From Clostridiales bacterium (GTDB taxonomy: Bacteria; Bacillota; Clostridia; Christensenellales; UBA1242), in assembly GCA_015055815.1 (NCBI GenBank), contig SVHM01000004.1, positions 1 through 64,000 of the forward strand: a stretch of DNA of 64,000 nt, written 5' to 3'. The notes under the pieces were generated by a model, which saw nothing but the letters and a program-made list of their open reading frames with translations, had not been told where the DNA came from and did no database searches. This document shows positions 55,103-64,000 of the stretch, piece after piece. The position numbers were made by a program, and so were the translations under genes. The stretch's first letter is position 1, and every line of letters starts with the position of its first letter.

Positions 55103-56338
55103 CTATGCAACCATTTCTTTTCTGTAATATGACATAGCAACATAATCATATATTGCCACTTGTGAAGCTTCTTCTACTCCACCACCCGCAACAACTTTTC
55201 CTTCGCCATCAATATTATTCTTGCTTACATCTTCATTATCCATTTCAAAACTCATAGCACCATCACTAGCAATAGATAAAGTAATATGTCCATTTGTATC
55301 ATTCCTGAATACATTTATACCACCATCTTCATATCCATATAGATAGTTTAATGTTTCGATATCTGGATGACCATGTGTATTATCTTCACCACATTGAATA
55401 ATTGCCACTTCCGGATCAAGTGCTTTTAAAAATTCTTCAGTAGTCGAAGTTTTACTTCCATGATGACCTACTTTTAATACATCTATATTATTATCATCTC
55501 CATATACATCCAAATATTCTTTAATAACTGCTTTTTCTGCATCCCCAGTAAACAATACTTTTCTATTTGCATATTCAAGCATAAGAAGTGGAGAGTTGTT
55601 ATTAACATCTGAATACGAAATCTTATCTCTATCAGCAACAGGAGTTAAAAAATCAAAAGAATATGCGGTAGATTTTTCTGGAGAAACTATATAATTTTTA
55701 AAGTCACTATCTTTATTAAATATTTCTGTTGGAGCCTTGCTATTATATGCGCTAATCATAAAATTGGCATAGTTATCATTAGTTGCAATTGCACTACCTA
55801 GAACTAGATTATTAAACTCCATTGGAATATCTTTTACCAAAACATCATTACAAAATGTTGCTGGTCTAAAAATATATTTAACTTTGTAATTGTTAATTAC
55901 CCAAGACATATTTGCCGAATGGTCACTATCTGAATGTGTAAGCAAAACATAATCAAATGTATCTATTTTATTTTCGTCAGTAAAAGCCTTTATTGTATCC
56001 CTAGGAGTTATAGTCCCACTTCTTTCATCTGTATAGCTATCGTCACCACTATCAATAATCATATTTTTATTATCTGGGAATTGAATTATGATACAATCGC
56101 CTTGACCCACATCTAAAAAGTTAATCTTTAAATCTTCAAGGGTTTCAACATGAGTGGTCATTTCTCCCGCTTCATAAATTTCTTTTTGATCTTTTTGAAG
56201 AAGTTGATTTAACCAACCAAGATAATAAGCAACAACTACTGCAATAATAGCGATTAATACAACAGCAACTACAATTTTCCAATATTTTTTCGCAGTGTTA
56301 TTTAGTGTTTGTTTTTCTTTCTTTGTTAATTTAGCCAT
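55103..56338 (-). CDS. membrane-anchored ComEC-like metallo-beta-lactamase hydrolase
   Basis: 411 aa. A basic N-terminus and one hydrophobic helix (~20-43) act as signal anchor, so the enzyme lies outside. The catalytic domain is like the Rec2/ComEC C-terminal domain: FLDVGQGDCIII (~73), metal motif THSDSDHSAN (~134-143), FTGDAEK (~262), VGHHGSKTSTTEEF (~289) and a late HGHP motif. Such domains are thought to degrade one DNA strand during uptake or to act as phosphodiesterases. No ComEC channel domain is attached. The C-terminal ~50 residues are a non-conserved tail. Co-transcribed with the ROK kinase gene. Substrate unknown. Confidence 0.85.
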   Translation of the reverse strand: MAKLTKKEKQTLNNTAKKYWKIVVAVVLIAIIAVVVAYYLGWLNQLLQKDQKEIYEAGEMTTHVETLEDLKINFLDVGQGDCIIIQFPDNKNMIIDSGDDSYTDERSGTITPRDTIKAFTDENKIDTFDYVLLTHSDSDHSANMSWVINNYKVKYIFRPATFCNDVLVKDIPMEFNNLVLGSAIATNDNYANFMISAYNSKAPTEIFNKDSDFKNYIVSPEKSTAYSFDFLTPVADRDKISYSDVNNNSPLLMLEYANRKVLFTGDAEKAVIKEYLDVYGDDNNIDVLKVGHHGSKTSTTEEFLKALDPEVAIIQCGEDNTHGHPDIETLNYLYGYEDGGINVFRNDTNGHITLSIASDGAMSFEMDNEDVSKNNIDGEGKVVAGGGVEEASQVAIYDYVAMSYYRKEMVA

Positions 56339-56367
56339 ACTTACCTACTTTAATTTATATATAAAAT

Positions 56368-56396
56368 ATTATTCTAAATAATTGATATTTTGTCAA
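56368..56396 (-). promoter_or_regulatory. promoter of the metallo-beta-lactamase/ROK operon
   Basis: TTGACA (56396-56391), 17-nt spacer, AATAAT (56373-56368) on the minus strand. Confidence 0.8.
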
Positions 56397-56478
56397 GAAT
56401 ATTTGGGTATCAATTAAAATTATAGTAAAAACAAATGTACATTTGTGCATATATTAAAATAAATTAAATTAATTTACT

Positions 56479-56506
56479 TTGAGTTTGAGAAATTTAAAAG
56501 TATAAT
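56479..56506 (+). promoter_or_regulatory. promoter of the nucleoside hydrolase gene
   Basis: TTGAGT (56479-56484), 16-nt spacer, TATAAT (56501-56506). Confidence 0.7.
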
Positions 56507-56530
56507 ATATAAAAAAGCAAAGGAATGAAA

Positions 56531-57436
56531 ATGAAAAAAACAGTAATATTAGATGTAGATACAGGTATTGATGACGCAGTTGCAATTGCAATGGCTGTAT
56601 ATTCAAACAAACTAAACGTAAAATTAATTACAACAATTTGCGGAAACTTAAGTGTAAACGAAGTGACAAAAAATACACTTAATTTCCTTCATGCAATTGG
56701 GAAGCCAAATATCCCAGTCGCAGTTGGTGAAAACAAACCATTAGAAAGAGAAAAAGACGATAGTATTCAAGCACATGGTAAGAAAGGCCTTGGCAATTTC
56801 AAATTCCCAAAACACAATTTAAAACCAATTAAAATGGGTGCAGTTGAGAAAATGTATGAAGTTATCATGAAGTCAAAAACTCAAACTGTTATAATCGCAT
56901 TAGGTCCACTTACAAATGTAGCAAGACTTCTACTTGAACACCCTGACGCAATGGAAAAAATTGAATATATTTTAATAAGTGGCGGACTACTTCATGATAG
57001 CAAGAAAAATCCATACTTGGGATTTAATGTAATGCAAGACCCTGAAGCTGCTAGATATGTTATGAAAAGTGGCGAAAAAATAATTGTTTGCCCTAGCAAC
57101 CATGGACATACTGCTTATCTTACTCCAGAAGAAGTAGAAGAGACAAGGCTTACAAACAAAACTGGTGAAATGCTTGAATATATTTTCCGTTCATATAAGG
57201 ATAGACACGTTAAAGTTGGAATTGCAACACACGACCCTTGTGCAGTTATGTATGTAGCACATCCTGAAATTTTTAAAAAAGAACTTATGTATGTTCATAT
57301 AAGATTTTTACAAAAACAACAAACTGGTGTAATTGATTTTGATACAAATCATGAGCCAAATACAAAAGTTGCAACAGAAATAAATGTAAAGAAATTTAAG
57401 AAACTTTATTTCAACACACTTAAGAAAATGCCATAA
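56531..57436 (+). CDS. inosine-uridine preferring nucleoside hydrolase family protein
   Basis: 301 aa. The family signature VILDVDTGIDDAVAIAMA at the N-terminus holds the Ca2+-binding Asp cluster; TTICGNLSV, IIALGPLTNVARL and the late THDPCAVMY with its Asp and His complete the active site. The enzyme hydrolyses the N-glycosidic bond of nucleosides in salvage. ATG 56531 is chosen for its six-base spacing from AGGA; an ATG two codons earlier is too close. Monocistronic. Confidence 0.92.
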   Translation: MKKTVILDVDTGIDDAVAIAMAVYSNKLNVKLITTICGNLSVNEVTKNTLNFLHAIGKPNIPVAVGENKPLEREKDDSIQAHGKKGLGNFKFPKHNLKPIKMGAVEKMYEVIMKSKTQTVIIALGPLTNVARLLLEHPDAMEKIEYILISGGLLHDSKKNPYLGFNVMQDPEAARYVMKSGEKIIVCPSNHGHTAYLTPEEVEETRLTNKTGEMLEYIFRSYKDRHVKVGIATHDPCAVMYVAHPEIFKKELMYVHIRFLQKQQTGVIDFDTNHEPNTKVATEINVKKFKKLYFNTLKKMP

Positions 57437-57439
57437 GAA

Positions 57440-57487
57440 AAAGCATATTAAGATATTTTTAATTAATATTTTAATATGCTTTTTTGT
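57440..57487 (+). terminator. terminator after the nucleoside hydrolase gene
   Basis: AAAAAGCATATTAA ... TTAATATGCTTTTTT, long AT-rich hairpin; probably also works for the convergent DUF2207 gene. Confidence 0.8.
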
Positions 57488-57505
57488 TTTTAATATTTAT
57501 AAAAA

Positions 57506-59467
57506 TTATCTTCCACCGAACGATGCGCCACCACCACCGCCACCAGAAAATCCACCGCCAGAAAATCCGCCCGAGCCACCCGAACTATTCGACATTTTCG
57601 TAGCACGACTTTCATTAACAAAGGTAGTTAGTTTTGTGTCTAGCCCACGACAAATATACGCTAGACAAATTACATCAAATGTAGGAGCTGTCCACCATTC
57701 TGGTGGTTCAATTACGAAACCTTCAAATTTTCTTATCCATACATCACTAATACCCAAAACATATGCGTATGGCAAAATATCATAATAAACTTTTGGGTTT
57801 TCCATAACTAACATTTTTAGTTTATCTTTTTCTACCATTTGAATGTATCTCGCCACACCCCTTACTACTTGAACATTTTTAATAGCATCATAATTCATTT
57901 TTTTGTATACCGGAATAGAACTAATAATTGTCGCAACAGCAGTACAAATCAAATAAACAATATGACCTTCAAACAATTTAAATTCAAGCAAACATGTAAG
58001 CGAAACAAACCCAAACAAGACTGCAATTATAATGTAAAACACTATCTTCAAAGCCTTAGTATGCATTGTTTGTTTTGTCCTTGTAATCACACAAAGCCCA
58101 ACAGTTAGTAATACAAGCGGTGATACCATTTCCGATACGAACCCCAATAGATATACACTTTGAAATAAGAATAAAAGTACTGGAGCTATTAACAACATAC
58201 AATCAATAATACCCGAAAATACTACATTGCTTGTAGATTTTTTCGTATATGACGATTTTGCATAAGCCCTTTGACAAGACATTTTGAACGAACGCAAATC
58301 TTCATAATCACCCATATCTAGTTCATCAAAAGCAATTTCACTTCTACCATGAAACAATTTATTAAACAAAACTTTAGTTTTTTCATGAAAATTATTTGGC
58401 AAATCTTTTAATTTTACTATTTTAACTGGAGTAAATTCTTTTCCTTCAGTTTCTATTTTTAAATACCCTTTGTTCGCAAGATATATGATTGTTGCACCAA
58501 AAGACTTTTTACTAACAACATCAGAGTAATATAGTTCTGCTTGGTGTGGCAACATCTCTGGCATCTCAATTTCAACAGGAACAATAATATGTTCTTTTTT
58601 ACAAACAAATTTAAAAATAACTGCTATAATACCCAATGCCACAACACAACCAATCATAATCTTTAGAAAAATCTTATCATTTTCTACTTCTACAAAATAA
58701 TCATCTGCTAAAAGATGTCTATATGTAAGAGCATTACCCGCACCTAAACTTATTGGCGATTTTGAATATATTGTTTTACCTTGAATATCAAAATCTGCGT
58801 ATGTTGTAGTAGAACCGATTTCCCCACAATAAAAATATGGCACAAACTCTTTTTCGTCAAAACTCTTTGGTAAATTAATTTTAAACGATACATTGTCAAT
58901 GTCAATAGAAGTTTCACTCAACAAATTTAAATAAATTTCATCAAAACCATTTTCATATTCAAATGTCATATCATAATCAAATGAAACTTTATAACTTCTA
59001 ACTTCACCCATTTCATAGTAGTTAGAGTTATACACGCCAAAAGTTACATGGTCAGAAATTTCATCAACATAAAATTCTAAACTTTCATTTCCTTCTTGAC
59101 CTTTTTCCAAATAATAGTTTGTCACTTTTGCAATATAATCAACCGTTTCTTTTACGCCATCATTATTGCTATCTTTGTACATAACACCTTTATATGGATA
59201 GTAAAAGAAGAATTCAGAAATATAAGGCACATTGGCACATACGTCAAAGTCATAAGTAATTGTCATTGAACTATCTTCTTTTACATCAATTTGGATATCC
59301 ATTCTACTATAATTCACATCATCTTTAAATTCAGTCTCAAAAATAAATTCATCATCAACTTCATCCGCACCAACAACCAAGCTAGATGAATAGAAAAATG
59401 AGCTAGTAAGAACTAGCCCCAAAACTATTAATATTATCTTAAATATATTTGTTTTTATTTTTGTCAT
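57506..59467 (-). CDS. DUF2207 (YciQ-like) membrane protein
   Basis: 653 aa. Signal peptide at residues 1-~33 (MTKIKTNIFKIILIVLG...), extracellular beta-rich DUF2207 domain to ~265, a membrane helix at ~268-290, a cytoplasmic segment, then helices at ~420-540 and a C-terminal Ser/Gly tail (SGGGFSGGG ... SFGGR) typical of the family. Start is ATG 59467, one base after the lemA stop; a longer reading would overlap lemA. The lemA-DUF2207 pairing is common in Bacillota. Function not established. Confidence 0.88.
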   Translation of the reverse strand: MTKIKTNIFKIILIVLGLVLTSSFFYSSSLVVGADEVDDEFIFETEFKDDVNYSRMDIQIDVKEDSSMTITYDFDVCANVPYISEFFFYYPYKGVMYKDSNNDGVKETVDYIAKVTNYYLEKGQEGNESLEFYVDEISDHVTFGVYNSNYYEMGEVRSYKVSFDYDMTFEYENGFDEIYLNLLSETSIDIDNVSFKINLPKSFDEKEFVPYFYCGEIGSTTTYADFDIQGKTIYSKSPISLGAGNALTYRHLLADDYFVEVENDKIFLKIMIGCVVALGIIAVIFKFVCKKEHIIVPVEIEMPEMLPHQAELYYSDVVSKKSFGATIIYLANKGYLKIETEGKEFTPVKIVKLKDLPNNFHEKTKVLFNKLFHGRSEIAFDELDMGDYEDLRSFKMSCQRAYAKSSYTKKSTSNVVFSGIIDCMLLIAPVLLFLFQSVYLLGFVSEMVSPLVLLTVGLCVITRTKQTMHTKALKIVFYIIIAVLFGFVSLTCLLEFKLFEGHIVYLICTAVATIISSIPVYKKMNYDAIKNVQVVRGVARYIQMVEKDKLKMLVMENPKVYYDILPYAYVLGISDVWIRKFEGFVIEPPEWWTAPTFDVICLAYICRGLDTKLTTFVNESRATKMSNSSGGSGGFSGGGFSGGGGGGASFGGR

Positions 59468-59468
59468 A

Positions 59469-60032
59469 TTAAAATTGAACCTTGACGTTTTTTCTTTCAG
59501 CTTCTGAAATTTCAAAAAACACTTCTTTCTTATAACCTTTTCTTCTTGCAACAATACTGCTTGGGAATAACATAACTAAATTGTTAAAGTCTTTTACACA
59601 AGCATTATAATATTTTCTGCTATTTGCAATTTTAGCTTCAATATTAGTAAGTTGATTTTGCAAATCTAAAAAGTTTGTATTAGCTTTAAGGTCTGGATAA
59701 TTTTCAGTAAGAGCAAGAAGTCTACTTACAATACTCGAAAGTTCTCCTTCAGCTTTTGCTTTTTCTTCCATAGTTGTAGCAGACAATGCTTTATTTCTGC
59801 AATCAATAACGCCAGTCAAAGTATCTTTTTCATGTTTCATATATCCCTTAACTGTCTCAACAAGATTTGGAACTAAGTCATATCTCTCCTTCATTTGAAC
59901 GTCCATTGTAGAAAAAGCTTCTTCAATATTATTTTTCTTTCTAATAAGTGTATTAGCAGTAGATATGTACCATAAAATTATAGCTAGCACCAAAACCCCT
60001 GCTATTATACCAACCCAACCAAGTGTAGTCAT
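59469..60032 (-). CDS. lemA: LemA family protein
   Basis: 187 aa. N-terminal membrane helix (~5-25), then the LemA core: NTLIRKKNNIEEAFSTMDVQMKERYDLVPNLVETVKGYMKHE, RNKA, and TENYPDLKANTNFLDLQNQL, with ARRKGYKKE near the end. Long antiparallel helices exposed outside. Exact role unknown in bacteria. Forms an operon with the DUF2207 gene, AAAGGAG ribosome site. Confidence 0.93.
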   Translation of the reverse strand: MTTLGWVGIIAGVLVLAIILWYISTANTLIRKKNNIEEAFSTMDVQMKERYDLVPNLVETVKGYMKHEKDTLTGVIDCRNKALSATTMEEKAKAEGELSSIVSRLLALTENYPDLKANTNFLDLQNQLTNIEAKIANSRKYYNACVKDFNNLVMLFPSSIVARRKGYKKEVFFEISEAERKNVKVQF

Positions 60033-60063
60033 TTTTCAATCTCCTTTGTATTTTATTATTGTA

Positions 60064-60092
60064 AGTATATCAAATAAAATTAATTTTTGTAA
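60064..60092 (-). promoter_or_regulatory. promoter of lemA
   Basis: TTACAA (60092-60087), 17-nt spacer, TATACT (60069-60064) on the minus strand. Confidence 0.6.
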
Positions 60093-60142
60093 AATGTTTT
60101 TAATAATTATTTATTAGAATATTATTTTATAATATTAAAACC

Positions 60143-60176
60143 AAAAAAGTTGACAATTATTTCATGTCAACTTTTC
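60143..60176 (-). terminator. terminator after pheT
   Basis: AAAAGTTGACA, loop, TGTCAACTTTTTTGG on the minus strand, right after the pheT stop. Confidence 0.9.
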
Positions 60177-60178
60177 TT

Positions 60179-62545
60179 TTATTCTGCTTTTAGGTGAATA
60201 TCATGTTTTTCAAATGTATCAATTACAGCCTTATGAAATTCTTCAATTTCAGCACTTGATAAAGTGTGGTCAAAGCTTGTTACTTGATATCTAATCGTAT
60301 AACTCTTTGTCTTATTTTCTTTGTTTTCATATATATCTACAAGATTAAATTTATAAGATAAATCTGTTCTTACTAAACCACCAACACTTTCTATCTTACT
60401 ATACAAATCATCTTCATCAAGCAAGAAGTTAAAATCAAGTGTTGTAACAGGATATCTTGACACCCTCTCAACCTTATATTCTTGTGACGAAATTTTATTA
60501 ATCTCATTTAGATAAAGCTCAACTAAAATAATATTTTTATTACTATCTATTTTTCTTTGAACTTTTGGTGAAAGTATACCAATTTCTCCAACAATCTCTG
60601 TACCACTGACAACAATATAGTGGTTTTTGTCAATAAGATATGGTTTTTCTGGACAATTATGTTTGAAAGCCACTGGTATTTTTAATACATATTCAAATAA
60701 ATAATGTATACAATCTTTCATATCAAGAAGTTGTTTTTGAGTGTCTGTTCTAGCAAAAATTTTTGCCATACCAAGAGCCTTTTCTTCAACAGCCAAATTG
60801 TCTTTCATTCCTGTAACAATATGACCAATTTCAAACACACCACAACCATCTTCAAAATTCTTATTTTGTGCAATTGCTCTAATCATTGTAGGAAGCATTG
60901 TACTTCTCAAATCATCATTGTCTTTTTGTAAAGAATTAATAAGTCTAATATGCGAAACAGTCTCAATTCCAAGTTCTTTATTTTCTTCAGCATTCTCCCA
61001 AAGATAGCTGTGAATTTCATGGAAATTAAATCTATCGGCAAGAGTAAATTTAAGAGAATAATCTCTTTCAACATCAACACTTAATTTTGTAGGAGTTACA
61101 GGTTGTTTAGATGGAAGGCTAACCATATTATCATAACCATAAACTCTAGTAATTTCTTCGACTATGTCTGCCTTTACAGAAATATCTTTTGTCGCTCTCC
61201 AAGTAGGAACATCAATAGTCAAAGTTTCACCATTTTGAGAAACACCAAAGCCAAGAGATTCAAGTATAGAAACCATTCTATCTATTCCAATTTCTATTCC
61301 GGTATATCTATCAATAAAACCTTTAGTAATTTCAATAGTTATATGTTTATATTTGTTTACATATATGTCAGTAATACTACTTGTAACTTTTATATTTTCA
61401 TCAATATTTTTAAGTAAATAAATATATCTAAGTAGTGCAGTCATTGTCATTTCTGGGTCAAGACTTTTTTCGTATCTAGCGCTAGACTCACTTCTAAGAC
61501 CCAAAGCAGTTGCCGTCTTTCTAATCTTAACAGCATCAAAGTTCGCACTTTCCAAAACGGTACTATTAGTATTATCTTCAATCTCACTAGATAGTCCACC
61601 CATAACACCAGCAATAGCACCTATTTCACTATTAAGGTCTATTACCATTGTATCTTTTGGAAGAACTCTTTCAGTTTCATCTAGAGTAGTAAACTGGGTG
61701 TCTTCTTTTACATTTCTTACTTTAATAGCTTGTACTTTATCTCCATTAAAACTATGCATTGGTTGACCAAGTTCAAGCATAATATAGTTAGTCAAGTCAG
61801 CAAGAAGTGAAATAGCTCTCATACCACAATAATATAATCTTACTTGCATTTCCATTGGGCTTACATTTTTTGAAACATTTTCAATTCTTACTGCAGAATA
61901 TCTATTACATGTATCACTTTCAACTTCAACATTAATTGCTGGTAAACTAGCATAATTCCCGTTATCTACAACATATTCTTTTAACTTTCTACCAGTAATT
62001 GCAGATATCTCTCTAGCGATACCATAATGTCCCCACATATCTGGTCTATTGGTTAGAGATTTATTATCCACTTCAATTATCGTATCTTCAATGGGTAAAA
62101 TTTCTTTGATATCTACACCAATTGGTGTATCTTCAGCAAATTCTATTATTCCGCTATTATCGTCAGATATGCCTAATTCTTTTGCACTACAACACATACC
62201 ATAGCTTTCATATCCGCCAACAACCGCTTTATTAATTTCAACTTCTCCTACCTTACCACCAATTGTAGCAAGAGCAGTGATAAGTCCAACCCTAACATTT
62301 GGAGCACCACACACGATATCCAAGACTTCTTTACCAGTATTAACTTTTAGTAAATGTAATTTTTTGCTATTTGGATGATTTTCAACACTTTCAATCCTTG
62401 CCGTTATTACTTTTGAAATATCTTTACCTTTGTAAACAACATCTTCAACTTCTGCACATGAAAGAGTAAATTTATTTACAATATCTTCAACTTTTAAACC
62501 ATCTAAGTCAACAAAATCTTTTATCCAATTTAATGAAATATACAT
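60179..62545 (-). CDS. pheT: phenylalanyl-tRNA synthetase beta subunit
   Basis: 788 aa, full length. N-terminal MYISLNWIKDFVDLDGL, tRNA-binding/OB domain at ~40-150 with HPNSKKLHLLKVNTG and VCGAPNVRVGL, B3/4 editing region (~200-370), B5 domain (~390-475), class II-like core (~480-690) and the C-terminal ferredoxin-fold anticodon-binding domain (SRYPVTTLDFNFLLDE ...). Forms the (alpha-beta)2 enzyme with PheS. 11 nt after pheS and under the same T-box leader. Confidence 0.96.
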   Translation of the reverse strand: MYISLNWIKDFVDLDGLKVEDIVNKFTLSCAEVEDVVYKGKDISKVITARIESVENHPNSKKLHLLKVNTGKEVLDIVCGAPNVRVGLITALATIGGKVGEVEINKAVVGGYESYGMCCSAKELGISDDNSGIIEFAEDTPIGVDIKEILPIEDTIIEVDNKSLTNRPDMWGHYGIAREISAITGRKLKEYVVDNGNYASLPAINVEVESDTCNRYSAVRIENVSKNVSPMEMQVRLYYCGMRAISLLADLTNYIMLELGQPMHSFNGDKVQAIKVRNVKEDTQFTTLDETERVLPKDTMVIDLNSEIGAIAGVMGGLSSEIEDNTNSTVLESANFDAVKIRKTATALGLRSESSARYEKSLDPEMTMTALLRYIYLLKNIDENIKVTSSITDIYVNKYKHITIEITKGFIDRYTGIEIGIDRMVSILESLGFGVSQNGETLTIDVPTWRATKDISVKADIVEEITRVYGYDNMVSLPSKQPVTPTKLSVDVERDYSLKFTLADRFNFHEIHSYLWENAEENKELGIETVSHIRLINSLQKDNDDLRSTMLPTMIRAIAQNKNFEDGCGVFEIGHIVTGMKDNLAVEEKALGMAKIFARTDTQKQLLDMKDCIHYLFEYVLKIPVAFKHNCPEKPYLIDKNHYIVVSGTEIVGEIGILSPKVQRKIDSNKNIILVELYLNEINKISSQEYKVERVSRYPVTTLDFNFLLDEDDLYSKIESVGGLVRTDLSYKFNLVDIYENKENKTKSYTIRYQVTSFDHTLSSAEIEEFHKAVIDTFEKHDIHLKAE

Positions 62546-62556
62546 AATATACCCCC

Positions 62557-63582
62557 TTATTTAACCTTTGTTTGACTAAGCACATTTAAGTCTTTACCGT
62601 TTAAATGTCTTATATCATCAAATCCATACGTCATCATTACAAGTCTACTAAGCCCAAGTCCAAACGCAAATCCCTGATACTCATTAGGGTCAATTCCACC
62701 CATTTCAAGAACATTTGGATGTATCATACCACATGGGCAAAGTTCAATCCATCCACTATTTTTACATACCCTACAACCCTTGCCACCACAATAAGGACAA
62801 GAAGAGTCAAGTTCAAATCCCGGCTCAACGAATGGGAAAAAGCCTGGTCTAAGTCTTACATTTACTTCTTTTCCAAAAACTTCTGAAAGCATAGTTTTCA
62901 TAAAATAAATAAGATTACTAATAGATACATCTTTATCTATCATCATACCTTCCATTTGGAAGAATGTATTTTCATGACTTGCATCAAGTTCTTCATTTCT
63001 AAAACAACGTCCAGGGAAAATTGCTTTAAGGGGAGCACCATATTTTTTCATAATTCTATTCTGACTAGCCGATGTATGTGTTTTCAATACTTGACCATTA
63101 CTCAAATAGAATGTGTCTTGCATGTCTCTTGCTGGGTGATGCTTTGGAATATTTACCGCTTCAAAGTTGTTGTATTCAGTCTCAACTTCGTTACCATCTT
63201 CAACAGTAAAGCCCATGCTTCTAAAAATATCAATAAGCTTCTGTTGAACAATAGTCACAGGATGTAAACTACCCCTTTTATCTCCACTAGGCGTCGTCAA
63301 ATCTACATTTGGCATCTTATCAATTTCAGCACGAATTTCCTTTTCTTCTAAATATTCTTTCTTTTCTTCTATTCTTTCTAATACTAATGTTTTTAGTTTA
63401 TTAACATTCTCACCAAACGACTTTTTCTCTTCATTTGACAAGTCTTTAATAAGCTTCATGCAAGTTGTCAAATGACCATTTTTACCCAAAAAATCCACCC
63501 TAATAGCATTTAACTCATTAAGGTCATTTACGCTTGTTATTCTTTCTTCAAATAACTCTTTAATATTTTCTAATTCGTTCAT
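62557..63582 (-). CDS. pheS: phenylalanyl-tRNA synthetase alpha subunit
   Basis: 341 aa. Coiled-coil N-terminus, then the class II catalytic core: HPARDMQDTFYL, LKTHTSASQNR, FPGRCFRNEELDASHENTFFQMEGMM (motif 2 region) and GGIDPNEYQGFAFGLGLSRLVMM (motif 3). Cysteine pairs (CPYCGGKGCRVCKNSGW ... CPCGM) form the zinc-like insert seen in many Bacillota PheS. The usual Glu before the motif 3 Arg is Ser and the C-terminal DLRFL is DLNVL, mild divergences. Start ATG with GGAG; preceded by a T-box. Confidence 0.96.
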   Translation of the reverse strand: MNELENIKELFEERITSVNDLNELNAIRVDFLGKNGHLTTCMKLIKDLSNEEKKSFGENVNKLKTLVLERIEEKKEYLEEKEIRAEIDKMPNVDLTTPSGDKRGSLHPVTIVQQKLIDIFRSMGFTVEDGNEVETEYNNFEAVNIPKHHPARDMQDTFYLSNGQVLKTHTSASQNRIMKKYGAPLKAIFPGRCFRNEELDASHENTFFQMEGMMIDKDVSISNLIYFMKTMLSEVFGKEVNVRLRPGFFPFVEPGFELDSSCPYCGGKGCRVCKNSGWIELCPCGMIHPNVLEMGGIDPNEYQGFAFGLGLSRLVMMTYGFDDIRHLNGKDLNVLSQTKVK

Positions 63583-63600
63583 ACATTCTCCTTTTCAATC

Positions 63601-63835
63601 AAAAAAGCCCTATGGCAATGCCATAGGGACGTTAATATTAAACGTGGTACCACCCTAATTCGAAAGATAAACTTTCCTTAATTCAACTTATATAACGTCA
63701 AGCCACTCCGTCTGGTCATTTCCTACCAGCAACTCCGATATGCGAAATTCAATTAGAACTTGAACTATGTGTTTACTCTCAGCGCACCCAAAACACTCTC
63801 TGTTTAGTAATTTTCTAATCTACTATAATATCATC
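63601..63835 (-). promoter_or_regulatory. T-box riboswitch of pheST
   Basis: The minus strand carries the T-box core AGGGTGGTACCACG (63656-63643), followed by the terminator hairpin CCCTATGGCA/TGCCATAGGG and TTTTTT (63628-63601), which competes with the antiterminator. Upstream Stem I features AGAGAGTG ... GGGTGCGC ... GAGAG are at ~63803-63770, and a Phe codon UUC lies in the specifier-side sequence near 63750-63740, though which UUC is the specifier is uncertain. Uncharged tRNA-Phe should allow read-through into pheS. Confidence 0.92.
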
Positions 63836-63856
63836 ATAGTCTTTATAACTGCGTTT

Positions 63857-63885
63857 AGTTTAGCACAACTAAAATTAGTTGTCAA
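63857..63885 (-). promoter_or_regulatory. promoter of pheST
   Basis: TTGACA (63885-63880), 17-nt spacer, TAAACT (63862-63857) on the minus strand, ~20 nt before the Stem I sequence. Confidence 0.82.
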
Positions 63886-63919
63886 TTGTTATCTGACTTA
63901 TTTTTAATCTTTAAATATC

Positions 63920-64000
63920 CTACATCATTTCAGGAGCATTAATACCCAAAAGGTTTAACCCAGTTTTTAAAACTTCTTTCACCTTTTCTACAAGTCTTAA
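63920..64000 (-). CDS. argS: arginyl-tRNA synthetase, C-terminal fragment (cut by window edge)
   Basis: The last 26 codons of a minus-strand gene entering from the right, ending VLKTGLNLLGINAPEMM then TAG. The GLNLLGIxAPExM ending of the DALR anticodon-binding domain is the conserved C-terminus of ArgS. No separate terminator is obvious before the pheST promoter, only ~35 nt downstream. Confidence 0.85.
   Translation of the reverse strand, partial: LRLVEKVKEVLKTGLNLLGINAPEMM

Noticed and set aside
59468..59554. Longer DUF2207 protein overlapping lemA by 86 nt
   Set aside because: The ATG at 59467 begins a proper signal peptide; the extension is lysine-rich antisignal sequence inside lemA.

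Overview
The window is an AT-rich bacterial chromosome segment using the standard bacterial code. The 5' end of a 16S rRNA gene, the anaerobic ribonucleotide reductase (nrdD/nrdG), a pheST T-box leader, an EndoA-type MazF, NrdR boxes and a DivIVA-lgt cluster all point to an anaerobic low-GC Bacillota, probably an uncultured clostridial lineage. Species-level placement cannot be made from the sequence alone. Most genes lie on the minus strand. Promoters are textbook sigma-A types, and nearly every operon ends in a clear intrinsic terminator.

Left part (1-24 kb). At the edge is the start of a leftward rRNA operon with a consensus promoter and two boxA-like motifs. Next come a lgt/membrane protein/divIVA operon, then an operon of two unrecognised proteins: a 524 aa coiled-coil protein and a 1215 aa protein with a Thr/Pro repeat linker and a glycine-rich membrane segment. 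A mazF toxin with an unusual partner follows, then yigZ-recX-acpS, an IscU-like scaffold paired with a GGGtGRT-family protein, and carbon-metabolism genes (fba, gap, an M29 peptidase). The part closes with a CadC/CadA-type metal efflux operon with operators in its promoter, two tandem SAM-binding-like paralogues, and mnmA.

Middle (24.5-43.6 kb). This holds a compact type IV secretion-like locus: two VirB2-like pilins, a VirB6-like channel protein, a VirB4 ATPase with an N-terminal membrane region, and a divergent VirD4 coupling ATPase. Beside them are two giant proteins (1685 and 1361 aa) that look like collinear paralogues of each other and match no family I recognise. No relaxase, integrase, attachment-site repeat or transposase is visible, and the locus lies between housekeeping genes. 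It may therefore be a resident secretion or DNA-handling machine rather than an ordinary conjugative element. This is the best candidate here for an undescribed system.

Right part (43.6-64 kb). Nucleotide metabolism dominates: a double-length ThyX overlapping tmk, then nrdG-CDF transporter facing nrdD-trxB. The nrdD protein carries a fused glutaredoxin-like tail, its promoter holds a pair of NrdR boxes, and the reductase lacks the usual NADPH motif. The rest comprises a Ca2+-type P-ATPase, a ROK kinase with a secreted ComEC-like metallo-beta-lactamase, a nucleoside hydrolase, LemA with a DUF2207 protein, the T-box controlled pheS-pheT operon, and the last codons of argS.

Start codons were chosen by Shine-Dalgarno position. 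Function calls rest on recognised motifs, and alignments between large proteins were made by eye.
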